Positions 21,337 through 33,192 of a stretch of DNA of 64,000 bases are shown here, one piece after another. How positions within the stretch are numbered: position 1 is the first letter of the stretch; the number at the start of each line of letters is the position of its first letter. The stretch lies in assembly GCA_964006375.1 (NCBI GenBank), contig OZ023266.1:13590565-13654564 (forward strand), given 5' to 3'. The position numbers were made by a program, and so were the translations under genes. The notes below the pieces were generated by a model, which was not told the origin of the DNA, searched no databases, and saw only the letters and a program-made list of their open reading frames with translations. The DNA comes from Tillus elongatus. Taxonomy: Eukaryota > Arthropoda > Insecta > Coleoptera > Cleridae.

Positions 21337-24300
21337 CCAGCCGCATCTGCTACCAGAAAAGTATAGAAAAACACCCCTATTTAGGGGTAGTTTACTCTTG
21401 AGTTTTTTTCATTTTTTAGTGCGACCAGAAAAAGTACCAATGCGACCAAGCTATAAATTGACACAGAATCACTGTTGGTACATATCTTTCAGCTACCAAA
21501 GTTTAACAAAAAAATATTCAAATTTAAGGGTAGTTTACTCTTGAGGTTTTTTCGTTTTTTAGTGCGACCAGAAAAAGTATGAACGCGACCACACTATAAG
21601 TTTACACAGAACCACTGCTTGTGACTGTCTTTCCGCTACCCAAGTTTCACAAAAAAATATTAATATTTAGGGGTAGTTTACTCTTGAAGTTTTTTCATTT
21701 TTTAGTGCGACCAGAAAAAGTATGAATGCGATCAAGCTATTAATTTATACAGAATCACTGCTGGTAACTGTCTTTCCGCTACCGAAGTTTCACAAAAAAA
21801 TATTCATATTTAAGGGTAGTTTACTCTTGAGGTTTTTTGTTTTTCAGTGCGACCAGAGAAAATGTGAATGCGACCACGCTATAAATTTACACGTAATCAT
21901 TGCTGGTCACTGTCTTTCTGCTACCAAAGTTTCACAAAAAAAACTTCATATTTAAGGGTTGTTTACTCCTCAGGTTTTTTCGTTTTTTAGTGCGACCAGA
22001 GAAAGTATGAATGCGACCAAGCTATAAATTTACACAAAATCACTGCTGGCTACTGTCTTTTCGCTACCAGAGTTTCACAAAAAAATATTCATATTTAAGG
22101 GTAGTTTACTCTTGAGGTTTTTTCGTTTTTTAGTGCGACCAGAAAAAGTATGAACGCGACCACGCTATAAATTTACACAGAACCACTGCTTGTGACTGTC
22201 TTTCCGCTACAAAAGTTTCACAAAAAAATATTAATATTTAGGGGTAGTTTACTCTTGAAGTTTTTTCATTTTTTTGGTGCGACCAGAAAAAGTATGAATG
22301 CGATCAAGCTATTAATTTATACAGAATCACTGCTGGTAACTGTCTTTCCGCTACCGAAGTTTCACAAAAAAATATTCATATTTAAGGGTAGTTTACTCTT
22401 GAGGTTTTTTTGTTTTTCAGTGCGACCAGAGAAAATGTGAATGCGACCACGCTATAAATTTACACGTAATCATTGCTGGTCACTGTCTTTCTGTTACCAA
22501 AGTTTCACAAAAAAAAATTCATATTTAAGGGTTGTTTACTCCTGAGATTTTTTCGTTTTTTAGTGCGACCAGAGAAAGTATGAATGCGACCAAGCTATAA
22601 ATTTACACAAAATCACTGCTGGCTACTGTCTTTTCGCTACCAGAGTTTCACAAAAAAATATTCATATTTAAGGGTAGTTTACTCTTGAGGTTTTTTCGTT
22701 TTTTAGTGCGACCAGAAAAAGTATGAACGCGACCACGCTATAAATTTACACAGAACCACTGCTTGTGACTGTCTTTCCGCTACCCAAGTTTCACAAAAAA
22801 ATATTAATATTTAGGGGTAGTTTACTCTTGAAGTTTTTTCATTTTTTAGTGCGACCAGAAAAAGTATGAATGCGATCAAGCTATTAATTTATACAGAATC
22901 ACTGCTGGTAACTGTCTTTCCGCTACCAAAGTTTCACAAAAAAATATTCATATTTAAGGGTAGTTTACTCTTGAGGTTTTTTTGTTTTTCAGTGCGACCA
23001 GAGAAAATGTGAATGCGACCACGCTATAAATTTACACGTAATCATTGCTGGTCACTGTCTTTCTGTTACCAAAGTTTCACAAAAAAAAATTCATATTTAA
23101 GGGTTGTTTACCCCTGAGGTTTTTTCGTTTTTTAGTGCGACCAGAGAAAGTATGAATGCGACCAAGCTATAAATTTACACAAAATCACTGCTGGCCACTG
23201 TCTTTTCGCTACCAGAGTTTCACAAAAAAATATTCATATTTAAGGGTAGTTTACTCTTGAGGTTTTTTCGTTTTTTAGTGCGACCAGAGAAAGTATGAAT
23301 GCGACCAAGCTATAAATTTACACAAAATTACTGCTGGCTACTATCTTTTCGCTACCAAAGTTTCACAAAAAAATATTCATATTTAAGGGTAGTTTACTCT
23401 TGAGGTTTTTTCGTTTTTTAGTGCGACCAGAGAAAGTATGAATGCGACCAAGCTATAAATTTACACAAAATCACTGCTGGCTACTGTCTTTTCGCTACCA
23501 AAGTTTCACAAAAAAATATTCATATTTAAGGGTAGTTTACTCTTGAGGTTTTTTCGTTTTTTAGTGCGACCAGAGAAAGTATGAATGCGACCAAGCTATA
23601 AATTTACACAAAATCACTGCTGGGTACTGTCTTTCTACTACCAAAGTTTCACAAAAAAATATTAATATTTAAGGGTAGTTTACTCTTGAGGTTTTTTTGT
23701 TTTTCAGTGCGACCAGAGAAAATGTGAATGCGACCACGCTATAAATTTACACGTAATCATTGCTGGTCACTGTCTTTCTGCTACCAAAGTTTCACAAAAA
23801 AAAATTCATATTTAAGGGTTGTTTACTCCTGAGGTTTTTTCGTTTTTTAGTGCGACCAGAGAAAATGTGAATGCGACCAAGCTATAAATTTACACAGAAT
23901 CACTGCCGGTAACAGTCTTTTTGCTGCCAAAGTTTCACAAAAAAATATTCATATTTAAGGGTAGTTTACTCTTGAGGTTTTTTTGTTTTTCAGTGCGACC
24001 AGAGAAAATGTGAATGCGACCACGCTATAAATTTACACGTAATCATTGCTGGTCACTGTCTTTCTGCTACCAAAGTTTCACAAAAAAATATTCATATTTA
24101 AGGGTTGTTTACTCTTGAGGTTTTTTCGTTTTTTAGTGCGACCAGAGAAAACGTGAATGCGACCAAGCGATAAATTTACACAGAATCACTGCTGGTAACT
24201 GTCTTTCTGCTACCAAAGTTTCACAAAAAAAATATTCATATTTAAGGGTTGTTTACTCTTGAGGTTTTTTCGTTTTTTAGTGCGACCAGAGAAAATGTTA

Positions 24301-24572
24301 ATGCGACCAAGCTATAAATTTACACAGAATTACTGCTGGTAACTGTCTTTCTGCTACCAAAGTGTCACAAAAAATATTTATATTTAAGGGTTGTTTACTC
24401 TTGAGGTTTTTTCGTTTTTTAGCGCGACCAGAGAAAGGGTGAATGCGACCAAGCTATAAACTTACACAGAATAACTGCCGGTAAGTCTTTTTGCTGCCAA
24501 AGTTTCACAAAAAAATATTCATATTTAAGGGTTGTTTACTCTTGAGGTTTTTTCGTTTTTTAGTGCGACCAG
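21337..24572 (+). repeat. foldback element left arm: about 22 units of 143 bp
   Basis: Each unit contains AGTGCGACCAGA, GTATGAATGCGACCAAGCTA, TAAATTTACAC, a CACTGCTGG-type block, TTTCACAAAAAAATATTCAT and TTAAGGGTAGTTTACTCTTG. The AGTGCGACC block starts at 23277, 23420 and 23563, an exact 143-bp step. Variant units recur every fourth unit (GTATGAACGCGACCACGCTA near 21581, 22152 and 22724), giving a 571-bp higher-order repeat in the left half. Confidence 0.95.
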
Positions 24573-25852
24573 CAGTGATTCCGTGTAAATTTATAGCTTG
24601 ATCGCGTTCATACTTTCTCTGGTCGCACTAAAAAACGAAAAAAAGTCAAGAGTAAACTACCCTTAAATATGAATATTTCTTTGTGAAACTTCGGTAGAAA
24701 AAAGACCGTTGTCGGCAGTGATTCTGTGTAAATTTATAGCTTGGTCGCATTAATAGTTTCTCTGGTCGCATTAAAAAACGAAAAAACCTCAAGAGTAAAC
24801 AACCCTTAAATATGAATATTTTTTTGTGAAACTTCGGTAGCGGAAAGACAGTAGCCAGCAGTGATTGTGTGTAAATTTATAGCTTGGTCGCATTTATACT
24901 TTCACTGGTCGCACTAAAAAACGAAAAAACCTTAAGTCAACTACCCTTAAAAATGAATATTTTTTTGTGAAACTTTGGTAGCGGAAAGACAGTTATCAGC
25001 AATGATTCTGTGTGAATTTATAGCTTGGTCGCATTCATACTTTTTCTGGTCGCACTAAAAAACGAAAAAACCTTAAGAGTAAACTACCCTGAAATATGAA
25101 TATTTTTTGGTGAAACTTTGGTATCAGAAAGGCAGTTAACAGCAGTGATTCTGTGTAAATTTATAGCTTGGTCGCATTCATACTTTCTCTGGTCGCACTA
25201 AAAAACGAAAAAACCCCAGGAGTAAACAACCCTTAAATATGAATATTTTTTTGTGAAACTTTGGCAGCAGAAAGATAGTAGCCAGCAGTGATTCTGTGTA
25301 AATTTATAGCTTGGTCGCGTTCATACTTTCTCTGGTCGCACTAAAAAACGAAAAAACCCCAAGAGTAAACTACCCTTAAATATGAATATTTTTTTGTGAA
25401 ACTTTGGTAGCGGAAAGACAGTAGTCAGCAGTGATTCTGTGTAAATTTAAAGCTTGGTCGCATTTACACTTTCTCTGGTCGCACTAAAAATCGAAAAAAC
25501 CTCAACAGTAAACAACCCTTAAATATGAATATTTTTTTGTGAAACTTTGGAAGCAGAAAGATAGTTACCAGCAGTGATTCTGTGTAAATTTATAGCTTGG
25601 TCGCATTCATACTTTCTCTGGTCGCACTAAAAAACGAAAAAACCCCAAGAGTAAACTACCCTTAAATATGAATATTTTTTTGTGAAACTTTGGTAGCAGA
25701 AAGACAGTTGCCAGCAGTGATTCTGTGTAAATTTATAGCTTGGTCGCATTTAAACTTTCTCTGGTCGCACTAAAAAACGAAAAAACATCAAGAGTAAACT
25801 ACCCTTAAATATTAAGATTTTTTTGTGAAACTTCGGTAGCAAAAAGACATCA
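24573..25852 (-). repeat. foldback element right arm: about 9 inverted units of 143 bp
   Basis: From 24573 the same unit runs in reverse (CAGTGATTCTGTGTAAATTT, TAGCTTGGTCGCATTCATAC, TTTCTCTGGTCGCACTAAAA). The switch is sharp: AGTGCGACCAG at 24562-24572 is followed at once by CAGTGATT. The arms are unequal, about 3.2 and 1.3 kb. Confidence 0.95.
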
Positions 25853-26059
25853 ACATTAGGATACAAAATATGAAATATCAAAGAAATACTTAAAGATTAA
25901 AGCCTCGGTCGGCAACATTTATTTTGGTCAGCAAATTACATCGTCCCTAACATTACACACATGAATACAATGCGTGAATAAAACTTTCAGAGGAACATGT
26001 TTGTAGTCAACAATGTAAAGTTAGTGAAAAAGATCAATATTTTTTATTTTTTTATTATT

Positions 26060-28310
26060 TCAACAACACACCACGAGGGCTTACAGCCTAAATACTATCG
26101 TACCGTGGGTGTTGACAAGGAGGAAAGAGGCAACTTGTTAATTCTGGAGTTGAAGGTTTGGAGGAGAAGGAAAAACATGTGCCGGCAAGGAATTCCACAA
26201 CTTGGAAGTCCTCGGGACAAAAGAACGTGCATAACAAGATGTTCTAAGTCTGGAGACCTGGACAGTAAAAGGGTTCATTCGCTCTGTTCCCCTGGTAGAT
26301 CTGTTGGGGGCAGCAGGTGGGGGAACTATGGAGGAAAGCTCCTCTGAGCAGTGCCCGTGCAGATATCTATAAAAGAGAGAGAGGTCACCAACGGCACGTC
26401 GGTGGGCAAGGGATGGCACTCTTTGGATGAGGGTAGGGTCACCGACGAGACGTATAGCTTTCTTTTGAATGGAGTCCAGGATAGCGAGTGTAGAAGCGGC
26501 AGCGGCACCCCAGATGTGGGAGCAATATTCGAGAAATAGGCCTGTAGTTGCTAGGAAGCGCTTTGGATCCTTTCTTGGGGATGGGTTGTACTCGAGCAGT
26601 TTTCCAGTTACTAGGGAATATCCCTTTATTATAAGATATCTGAAACAGATGAGTCAGGACAGGAGCAAGCTCTGGTGCACATTTTTTGAGAACAATTGCT
26701 GGGATCTCGTCAAGGCCAGAGGCTTTCCTGGTATTAAGAGAAGAGAGCATCTTTCATACCTTTTTAGTTTTAAAAATGATATCCGTCATTTTATGCGCGA
26801 CATTGGGGACTGTTGGTGGTTGAACATCTGGAGGTGGGTTGAGAGTAGAATTGCCGACGAACAACGAAGCAAAAAGTTCAGCCTTGCCCAGGGCGGTAGA
26901 AACAATTTCATCCCCTGAGACAAGAGGTGGGAACGTGCTTTTGCAGAAATTATTCCCAATAGATTTAGCAAGAGTTCAGAAGGGTTTGCCGCCGTTGGCG
27001 CTTAAGAGGACTTTGTTTTTGATGTGGTTATTAAACGAGTTTTTTGCCTCAGAAAGAATGTGGACATAGCGGTTTCTTGCATCGTTAAATGCTTGACGAT
27101 TTTCTTGACTGGGATTGTGTAGAAGCGTTTTGTGAGCTTTGACCTTTTCAAGCCTGGCCTTGTCACAGGATTTAGAGAACCAGGACTTTTGAGTGGCTGA
27201 AGAGGTTTTCTGTGTACGTGGGATAAATAATTCCATGCCAGCTTGGATAATATCGGTGACGTTTTGTGAGATATCAAGAGGGGTCAGGATGAGAGAAGCA
27301 GACAGACGCCCATGGAAATGAGGAAAAGTAATTCCGCATTTCGTCCCAGTTTGCGGAGTTGTAGCGCCAAACGATACGTGGGTGTGATGACTGTGTGACC
27401 TCAGGTTGTATTGCGCAGGAAGCAGTGACCATGCCGTGGTCTGAGCGACCAAGGGGGGCGGTGACTGATATCTTATAGCATTCAGGTTGTGTAGTAAGAA
27501 GGAGATCCAAAGGATTTGAGCTGTGCGTTGGGATACGAGGAAAGTAAGTAGGTTGCTGAACAATATTGGCTAAAGAATTGCTGACTGTAGAGGCCTCCGC
27601 TGCTCTCCCTTGAGGATCGGTTTTTGAAGATCCTAGCCATTCCTTATTATGGACATTGAAGTCACCAAGAATAGTGACCTCGGAGGAAGGATATTCAGAA
27701 ATCAGATAGTCTTTTTTTTCAGAAAGGTAGTCAAAGAGCTGGACAAAGTTGTTGTCAGAAGGTGACCGGTAAATGCAACAGATGAATTTAGTTGCAGCCC
27801 TGAGAGAGAGTTTTATCCATAGTATGTCTTTTCTTGCAGCTTCTAAATTGGGGAGTCTGGTGCAGGGTAGATTGCTACGGACGTATGCGCACATCCTCCA
27901 TGCAATCTAAAGGAAGTAAGGAGCTCATACCCCGGGAAATTAAGGTGATTAGTGGCTGTTTTGGCACTGATTTGGGTTTCGGTGAGGAAGAGGAGTTGGG
28001 GCCTGTTAGCCTGGAGGAAATGGTGGACGGAGTTCAGGTTAGAATTTGGGCCACATATATACGAAAAGGATATGGTTAAATCTTGATGTTGGCGCCCCCT
28101 GTACACCCCTCTCCCGGAGATCCGAATGGAGGGGTATTTTGCCTCCGGAATATTTTGTACAATGAGGAGCCATCATTTTTGCTTATAAGGGAAACACCAG
28201 AACCGGAAACGTCCGTTGGGACTTCACCGGCCTCTTGATATATGGGGTGGTACCTCCTCGGGCGTGAAAAAATCATTTACTATTACGTAAAGGAAAATTC
28301 CACTACCACC
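26060..28310 (-). mobile_element. LINE-C copy 2: endonuclease-bearing copy with the RT core deleted
   Basis: Read on the minus strand from 28310, it has a 5' UTR with TCTCCGGGAGAGGGG and GGCGCCAACATC. The apurinic endonuclease follows in several frames (LLFLTETQ near 27990; YRSPSDNN, GDFNVHNKEW and GRSDHGMV at 27894-27400), then a linker, then the first RT block (KASGLDEIPAIVLKKCAPEL, KKGSKALPSNYRPIS). At about 26515 the reading jumps to LPHLGCRCRFYTRYPGLHSK, a mangled version of the post-catalytic SHIWGAAAASTL region: the whole catalytic RT centre is missing. The C-terminal TVQVSRLRTSCYARSFVPRT block and 3' UTR (CCACGAGGGCTTACAGCC, TTGTTGAAA) end near 26062. Confidence 0.85.
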
Positions 28311-28994
28311 TGCTATGGATTGGATTGGATCAATGTCTACCCCTTTAAAAATAAGATTAATAAAGGGACTATCAATTGTCCAATAGTTATGCTTTTCGAC
28401 ATAGTAGGAGGATGCAAAACATTATCATTTTGCATCCATGCCTATTGTCGGTGATATACATTGCAATAAATTAAAACAGCTAGTAAAATATCAAATTAAA
28501 AACGATCTCCTCAGACAGTTGATCTCGTAGAAAACCTTCCTTCGCAGACGTTTAATAAAACTGAGAATGACCTTTTAAATAAAAGTTCAGTTTGCTATCA
28601 CAAAAGGACGATCATTTATAGACGGAGAGCCAGAGGTGAAAAAAATCTCTGAATTTACAAAAGCTGATTTTTTACACATATTCTGGTAAGTCAAACGAAT
28701 CTTAGAACAGGTGCCACAGGTGCGCCAACAAAGATGTCGTTTTTACCGGGGTAATAAAATGAATTTACAAAAGCTGATAATTGTTATACAGATTCTATAT
28801 TGTATAACAATAAAAGTTATGTCAGTCAGTCAACTGCATACGGAAACAGAGCTGGTCAGTCAGTTCGAATGTGTGTATGAAAAATAAATAATGTGCAATT
28901 TATTTACAAAGCTTGGAATTATTTTTTGTGTATATATTGATATATTAAGCATTTAAAAAAAAAAAGGTCGGTCAACTGTTTTGTCGAACAACGT
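28311..28994. other. intron DNA without recognised gene
   Basis: GAATTTACAAAAGCTGAT occurs at about 28652 and 28761, and GTCAGTCAGTC-type repeats occur near 28820-28860 and 28990. No coding or transposon signature was recognised. Confidence 0.45.
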
Positions 28995-29335
28995 TCGTCA
29001 GTCAGCGAAAAAAGATATAAAAAATTCGTGCGCGCCGGCGGCGTTACAGGCGGCATGCTCGCTCTTCTCCTCCCATTATTATTATTTCAGTTGTCGTGGA
29101 TGGCCATTCCTTTTACTGTCCAGGTCACCAGACATAGAACATCTTGTTATGCCCGCTCTTTTGTCCCGAGGACTTCCAAGTTGTGGAATTCCTTGCCGGC
29201 ACATGTTTTTCCTTCTCCGAACCTCCAAACCTTCAAGTCCAGAATTAACAAGTTGCCTCTTTCCTCCTTGTCGACACCCATGGTACGATAGTATTTAGGC
29301 TGTAAGCCCTCGTGGTGTGTTGTTGAAATAAAAAA
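28995..29335 (+). mobile_element. LINE-C copy 3: internally deleted 3' end
   Basis: TTGTCGTGGATGGCCATTCC, from the RT block SVVVDGHSS, is joined directly to TTTTACTGTCCAGGTCACC of the C-terminus (TVQVTRHRTSCYARSFVPRT, KLWNSLPAHVF). Everything between is gone. The 3' UTR ends CCCTCGTGGTGTGTTGTTGA plus an A-rich tail at about 29335. Confidence 0.8.
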
Positions 29336-29344
29336 AAGCTCAAT

Positions 29345-29465
29345 TATACTAAACATATAAAAATTGAAACAATGAAACAAATCTTGGATATGGGTTTTAG
29401 AGGCCCAAATTCGCGCTCGTTTGAAGAAAATTTTCAAAAGTCTTACCATCGGTACCTCTCTAAAA
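29345..29465 (+). repeat. TAR family right half without (TA)n
   Basis: AAACATATAAAAATTGAAAC, GGATATGGGTTTTAGAGGCC and TTCGCGCTCGTTTGAAGAAA match the part of the family after the (TA)n tract. Confidence 0.65.
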
Positions 29466-29530
29466 AGCCTTGTAGTTTAATAATAAGACAATAGATATAA
29501 ATAATATAGTAATAATAATTGTTTTTACAG

Positions 29531-29638
29531 ATTTATCCAATGCTATACGCACCACTCAAATGCATTAGAGGAAGTCCAGTAAGTGACTGGAAAGATATGC
29601 ATAAAAAAGCCCAGGCCGAATGCAAAAATATGTGGTAA
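29531..29638 (+). CDS. Gene 1, terminal exon
   Basis: Acceptor TTTTTACAG ends at 29530. In phase 0, matching the donor at 18071, it reads IYPMLYAPLKCIRGSPVSDW then KDMHKKAQAECKNMW and the TAA at 29636-29638. AATAAA signals follow at 29655 and 29683. The intron before it is 11.46 kb and holds the mariner, the foldback element and two LINE-C copies. Gene 2 ends in the same way, with a short phase-0 exon and nearby AATAAA. A GTAAGT inside the exon (29579) could be an alternative donor but leads to no compatible exon that was found. Confidence 0.6.
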   Translation: MYPMLYAPLKCIRGSPVSDWKDMHKKAQAECKNMW

Positions 29639-29779
29639 CTTACTAAGACAAGACAATAAATAATGAAACCAAGAATACAGACAATAAATAATATATAAAA
29701 TATCATATATTTTATTTTAAAAAAAGTAAATAAATAGTGTAGTTATACTGAATTGAAATGAATGAATGAAATTGAAGCT

Positions 29780-29890
29780 AACATAAGGGAAGATGTACGA
29801 CAATGATGCCCATTATCGCCATATCGTTTAATTTATTCCTACAATAAATATCCAATAAATAGGCTGAAGAAAAAGACAACAGTAATCAAA
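29780..29890 (+). pseudogene. decayed LINE RT scrap
   Basis: GAAGATGTACGACAATGATGCC reads EDVRQ, stop, CPLSPYRL, resembling the GVRQGCPLSPLLF block of L1/R2-like reverse transcriptases, followed by a possible INGSW block. Too short to classify. Confidence 0.3.
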
Positions 29891-30100
29891 ATAAATGGAT
29901 CATGGTTCCCAGCTTAAAAGTAATTTTAATCCCCTGACTCAAAATTGTTGTAGGCACCTATATCTGTCATCTCGCAATGGTGTTTGATAATATTTTCAGA
30001 ACATAGACGTTTCATCAAAAAGAAATTTTGAGTTGTTTAGTTCAATTTTGCTACTATTTTATTTGTGAAGCCATAGAAGCAGTTTATACATCTGTATTTA

Positions 30101-30628
30101 GTAGAGGTGTGCTAAGCTTCAAAACCGAACTCAAACAGAATCTCTGCTTCGAAAAATTGTTATGCATTTGGCAGTGTTAAAGTCTTTAAAATAGTTCAAG
30201 TTCGTTGCTCAAAAACACGTCAAAATTGAACTCTACAGGCACTTAATGCTGTCAAAGATAGTTGGAACTCGATAACGGCACCGCAGTATCGACGACTCCA
30301 GTGAGTTAGTACTGTAGTTTCAGGGGATTTCACTCATGTGTATTTTTGAGTTAGTGGGACACATTGACACCTGGCTGAATTATTTAGCAATTTCAGAATT
30401 AGTTTTTTATGTATCTCAGCATCACAACGCCTTTTTCAGTTACAACATTATGTGGCAGTGTTCTAAAGCGATCGGTAACATAATTTTTGAGAATTTATTT
30501 TGATAATTGCAGATTGCCTTACAAAAATACTAAGTTTATCACACTTTATTTTACAATGGACCAAAACAGTTATTCACAACTAGGAGACAGTTAACATTTT
30601 AAATGGTTATTATATACCTATCATGTTT
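30101..30628 (-). mobile_element. hAT-like element (TAGAGGTGTGCGAA family), truncated copy 3
   Basis: TAGAGGTGTGCTAAGCTTC at 30103 is the family's right terminus in reverse. Downstream, GTGGCAGTGTTCTAAAGCGA, ACTAGGAGACAGTTAACATT and ATACCTATCATG match copy 1 read backwards. The other end is missing. Confidence 0.6.
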
Positions 30629-30635
30629 TCTTCTA

Positions 30636-32146
30636 ACCCCCTCAATCTGACTGCTAAAACTGCGTACCTATCTGGGGGGTGTGGTCCCTTAGCCTGGTCG
30701 TGCGCTGGTCGTTCTCTTGATTGATCGACACGTGACTTAGCTACTGGACTCCTAGAGGCTGGCTCCACGTGCCACCACTGGCGTGACTGTCGCCAATGGG
30801 CTGATGGTCTACTAAGGTCTCGCCCCTTCTCTTTGCAGGTGGTACTGAAATTTTCCTTTACGTGATGGTAAAGGATTTTTTTCACGCCCGTGGAGGTACC
30901 ACCCCATGCATCAAGGCGCCAGTGAAGTCCCAACGGATTTCCGATTCTGGTGTATGAGTCGGTTTCCCTTATAAGCAAAAATGATGATGGCTCCTCCTTG
31001 TACAAAAGATTCCGGAGGTAAAATACCCCTCCATTCGGATCTCCGGGAGAGGGGAGTACAGGGGGCGCCAGCATCAAGATTTAACATATCCTTCTCAAAT
31101 TCCTTGGAAAGGTCAAAGCTCACAAAACGCTTCTACACAATCCCAGTCAAGAAAACCGTCAAGCATTTAACGACGCAAGAAATCGCTATGTCCGCATTCT
31201 TTCTGAGGCAAAAAACCAGTTTAATAACCACATCAAAAACAAAGTCCTCTTAAGCTCCAAGGGCAGCAAACCCTTCTGGACTCTTGCTAAATCTATTGGG
31301 AATAATTTCTGCAAGAGCATGTTCCCATCTCTTGTCTCAGGGGATGAAATTGTTTCTACTGCCCTGGGCAAGCCTGAACTTTGTGCCTTGTTCGCCGGCA
31401 ATTCTACTCTCAACCCACCTCCAAATGTTCAACCACCAACAGTCCCCAATGTCACGCATAAAATGACGGATATATTTTCAAAACTAAAAAGGTACAAAAG
31501 ATGCTCTCTTCCCTTGATACCAGGAAAGCATCTGGCCTTGAGATCCCAGCAATTGTTCTCAAAAAATGCGCACCAGAACTTGCTCCTCTCCTGACTCGTC
31601 TGTTTCAAACATCTTACAATAGAGGCATATTCCCTAGTAACTGGAAAACTGCTCGAGTACAACCCGTCCCCAAGAAAGGATCCAAAGCGCTTCCTAGCAA
31701 CTACAGGCCTATTTCTCTCATTTCAGTCATCTCTAAAGTGATGGAAAAGTATATAAACACCGAATTACTAAAATTTCTTGAAAAACACAGTCTAATCCAC
31801 GACAGGCAGTATGGATTCTGTCAGCGCAGATCAACTGCTGACCTCCTTTCTTTTGTCACTCATTCTTGGAACAAGGCTATGGAACTACACGGTGAATCCC
31901 AGATTGTCGCTCTAGAGATATCCAAAGCATTCAACCTGGTCTGGCACGCAGCGCTGCTTAATAAACTTCCGGCCTATGGCCTACCACCAAAACTCTGTAC
32001 CTGGACAGCAAATTTCCTCTCCAACCGAAGCATTTCTGTTGTCGTCGATGGCCATTCCTCTAAACTGTATCCAATTAATGCAGGAGTCCCTCAAGGTTCA
32101 GCTTTAGCCCCTACTTTGTTTCTTCTCCATGTGAATGACCTGCTCC
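30636..32146 (+). mobile_element. LINE-C copy 4: RT-bearing copy with the endonuclease deleted
   Basis: Starts with a long 5' UTR (CGCCCCTTCTCTTTGCAGGT, then the GGGAGAGGGGAGTACAGGG block shared with copy 2). At about 31088 it skips the whole endonuclease and enters the linker (KRFYTIPVKKTVKHL). The RT begins at 31501 (KASGLEIPAIVLKKCAPELA) and is open to 32172 through YGFCQRRSTADLLSFVTHSW, VALEISKAFNLVWHAALLNK and NAGVPQGSALAPTLFLLHVN. The first catalytic Asp is replaced (LEISKAFN for LDISKAFD). It breaks off at about 32146, before YADD, against TAR sequence. Confidence 0.85.
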
Positions 32147-32450
32147 AAAGAATATTTAATCGATTTTGCTGAAACTCGGCCAGTACCTGTCTTTTTTTAA
32201 CAGCTTGGACGAGTTAATTAGCCAACCCGATCGGACAAGTTTCTCAAAAAATAATTGATTTTTTCGAAAAAAAATTCGTATCTCAAAAAATAACAAAGTT
32301 ATTTTGATCAAATTTGGTAGATATGTTGCACTGGTTATGGCGTTACTACATACCACAATTTAACCTTCTAGGTTAATAGAAAACTGAGTTAAATAAATTT
32401 GAAGCATTTCATGAAAATTCGCACCATAACGCACTTGCTGCGCTCTGAAT
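32147..32450 (-). repeat. TAR family left half
   Basis: AATCGATTTTGCTGAAACTCGG, CAGCTTGGACGAGTTAATTAGCC, ACAAAGTTATTTTGATCAAA and the end block GAAAATTCGCACCATAACGC ACTTGCTGCGC match the half of the family beyond (TA)n. It truncates LINE-C copy 4. Confidence 0.65.
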
Positions 32451-33050
32451 TTTTTTTTTGCACGCATGTACACATACTTTCTGGAGACGCTGTATAAGCG
32501 TAAAAATAACCCTACAAATGGAATAACATTAGCTGAAACTCGGCTTAATGAATTTGAATTTATTATTATTTATTATTGGAAACTTCAGATAAGCATTGAC
32601 GGCATGAAACGAAGTTACTACGGTGAGACACTTGTATTAAATAATCAATAAAATTTATATTGTGTCTTACCAAAGTCCCTATTGATAGATCTTTAAAAGA
32701 TATCTGAGAAACACACACTGACATATATGTTCAGTGAAAGTCAATAAAGAAGAAAAAAAAGACTAGCTGCACCCACACCCCCTTCGTCACTTATTTACTG
32801 TTGCTGTATCCATAAAGTGCTACTTAGTTGAAGTACTTTGTTGTATACTATTGATAATCAGTTCATTTCAACAAATAATTCATGGGGAGCTCTCCCAAAC
32901 TTAGGGTAGGCCCTTGCACTCGCGAACTACGAAACTAATTAGTCCATTTCACAATATTACAATATTATTTAAAATGAACCAATAGGACAATATTTTGCAA
33001 TTATTCATCTGGAAACCTCTGTACTTGACAGCTTTCAAAATGAAAGTCAG
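32451..33050. other. DNA upstream of gene 2, no recognised gene
   Basis: No conserved frame. This is the likely proximal promoter region of gene 2, but no TATA box or other named element was identified. Confidence 0.4.
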
Positions 33051-33133
33051 TCATTTTTAAATCATCAAAATCATCACTCATTTTTAAAATCATCAAAATC
33101 ATCACTCATTTTTAAAATCATCAAAATCATCAT
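33051..33133. repeat. three tandem 27-28-bp repeats upstream of gene 2
   Basis: Unit TCATTTTTAAAATCATCAAA followed by ATCATCAC, starting at 33051, 33078 and 33106. The array ends 60 bp before the gene 2 ATG, so it lies in the promoter or 5' UTR. Confidence 0.9.
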
Positions 33134-33192
33134 CCAAATTTCAGTATTCACACATTCATCTTCATCATAACAAACCTCCAATACAATAAGAA

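Larger units (their letters stand above)
21238..25947. mobile_element. foldback-type element: opposed arms of 143-bp tandem repeats, terminal inverted repeats, 9-bp target duplication
   Basis: The ends are GGGGAAAAGTAATTTGCTGA at 21238 and, reversed, GGGACGATGTAATTTGCTGA from 25947, followed by CCAAA in both; beyond this a GCTGACCGA / GCCGACCGA block is also shared. Immediately outside lies TAACATTAC on both sides (21229-21237 and 25948-25956), a perfect 9-bp duplication. Between the ends are two arrays of the same 143-bp unit in opposite orientation. This is the architecture of foldback elements (FB, Galileo, foldback MULEs). No transposase is encoded, so it depends on a helper elsewhere. 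Located in intron 2 of gene 1. Confidence 0.8.

Noticed and set aside
21308..22440. Open frames inside the 143-bp repeats
   Set aside because: They repeat with the unit, have no start context or domain and are explained by the tandem array.
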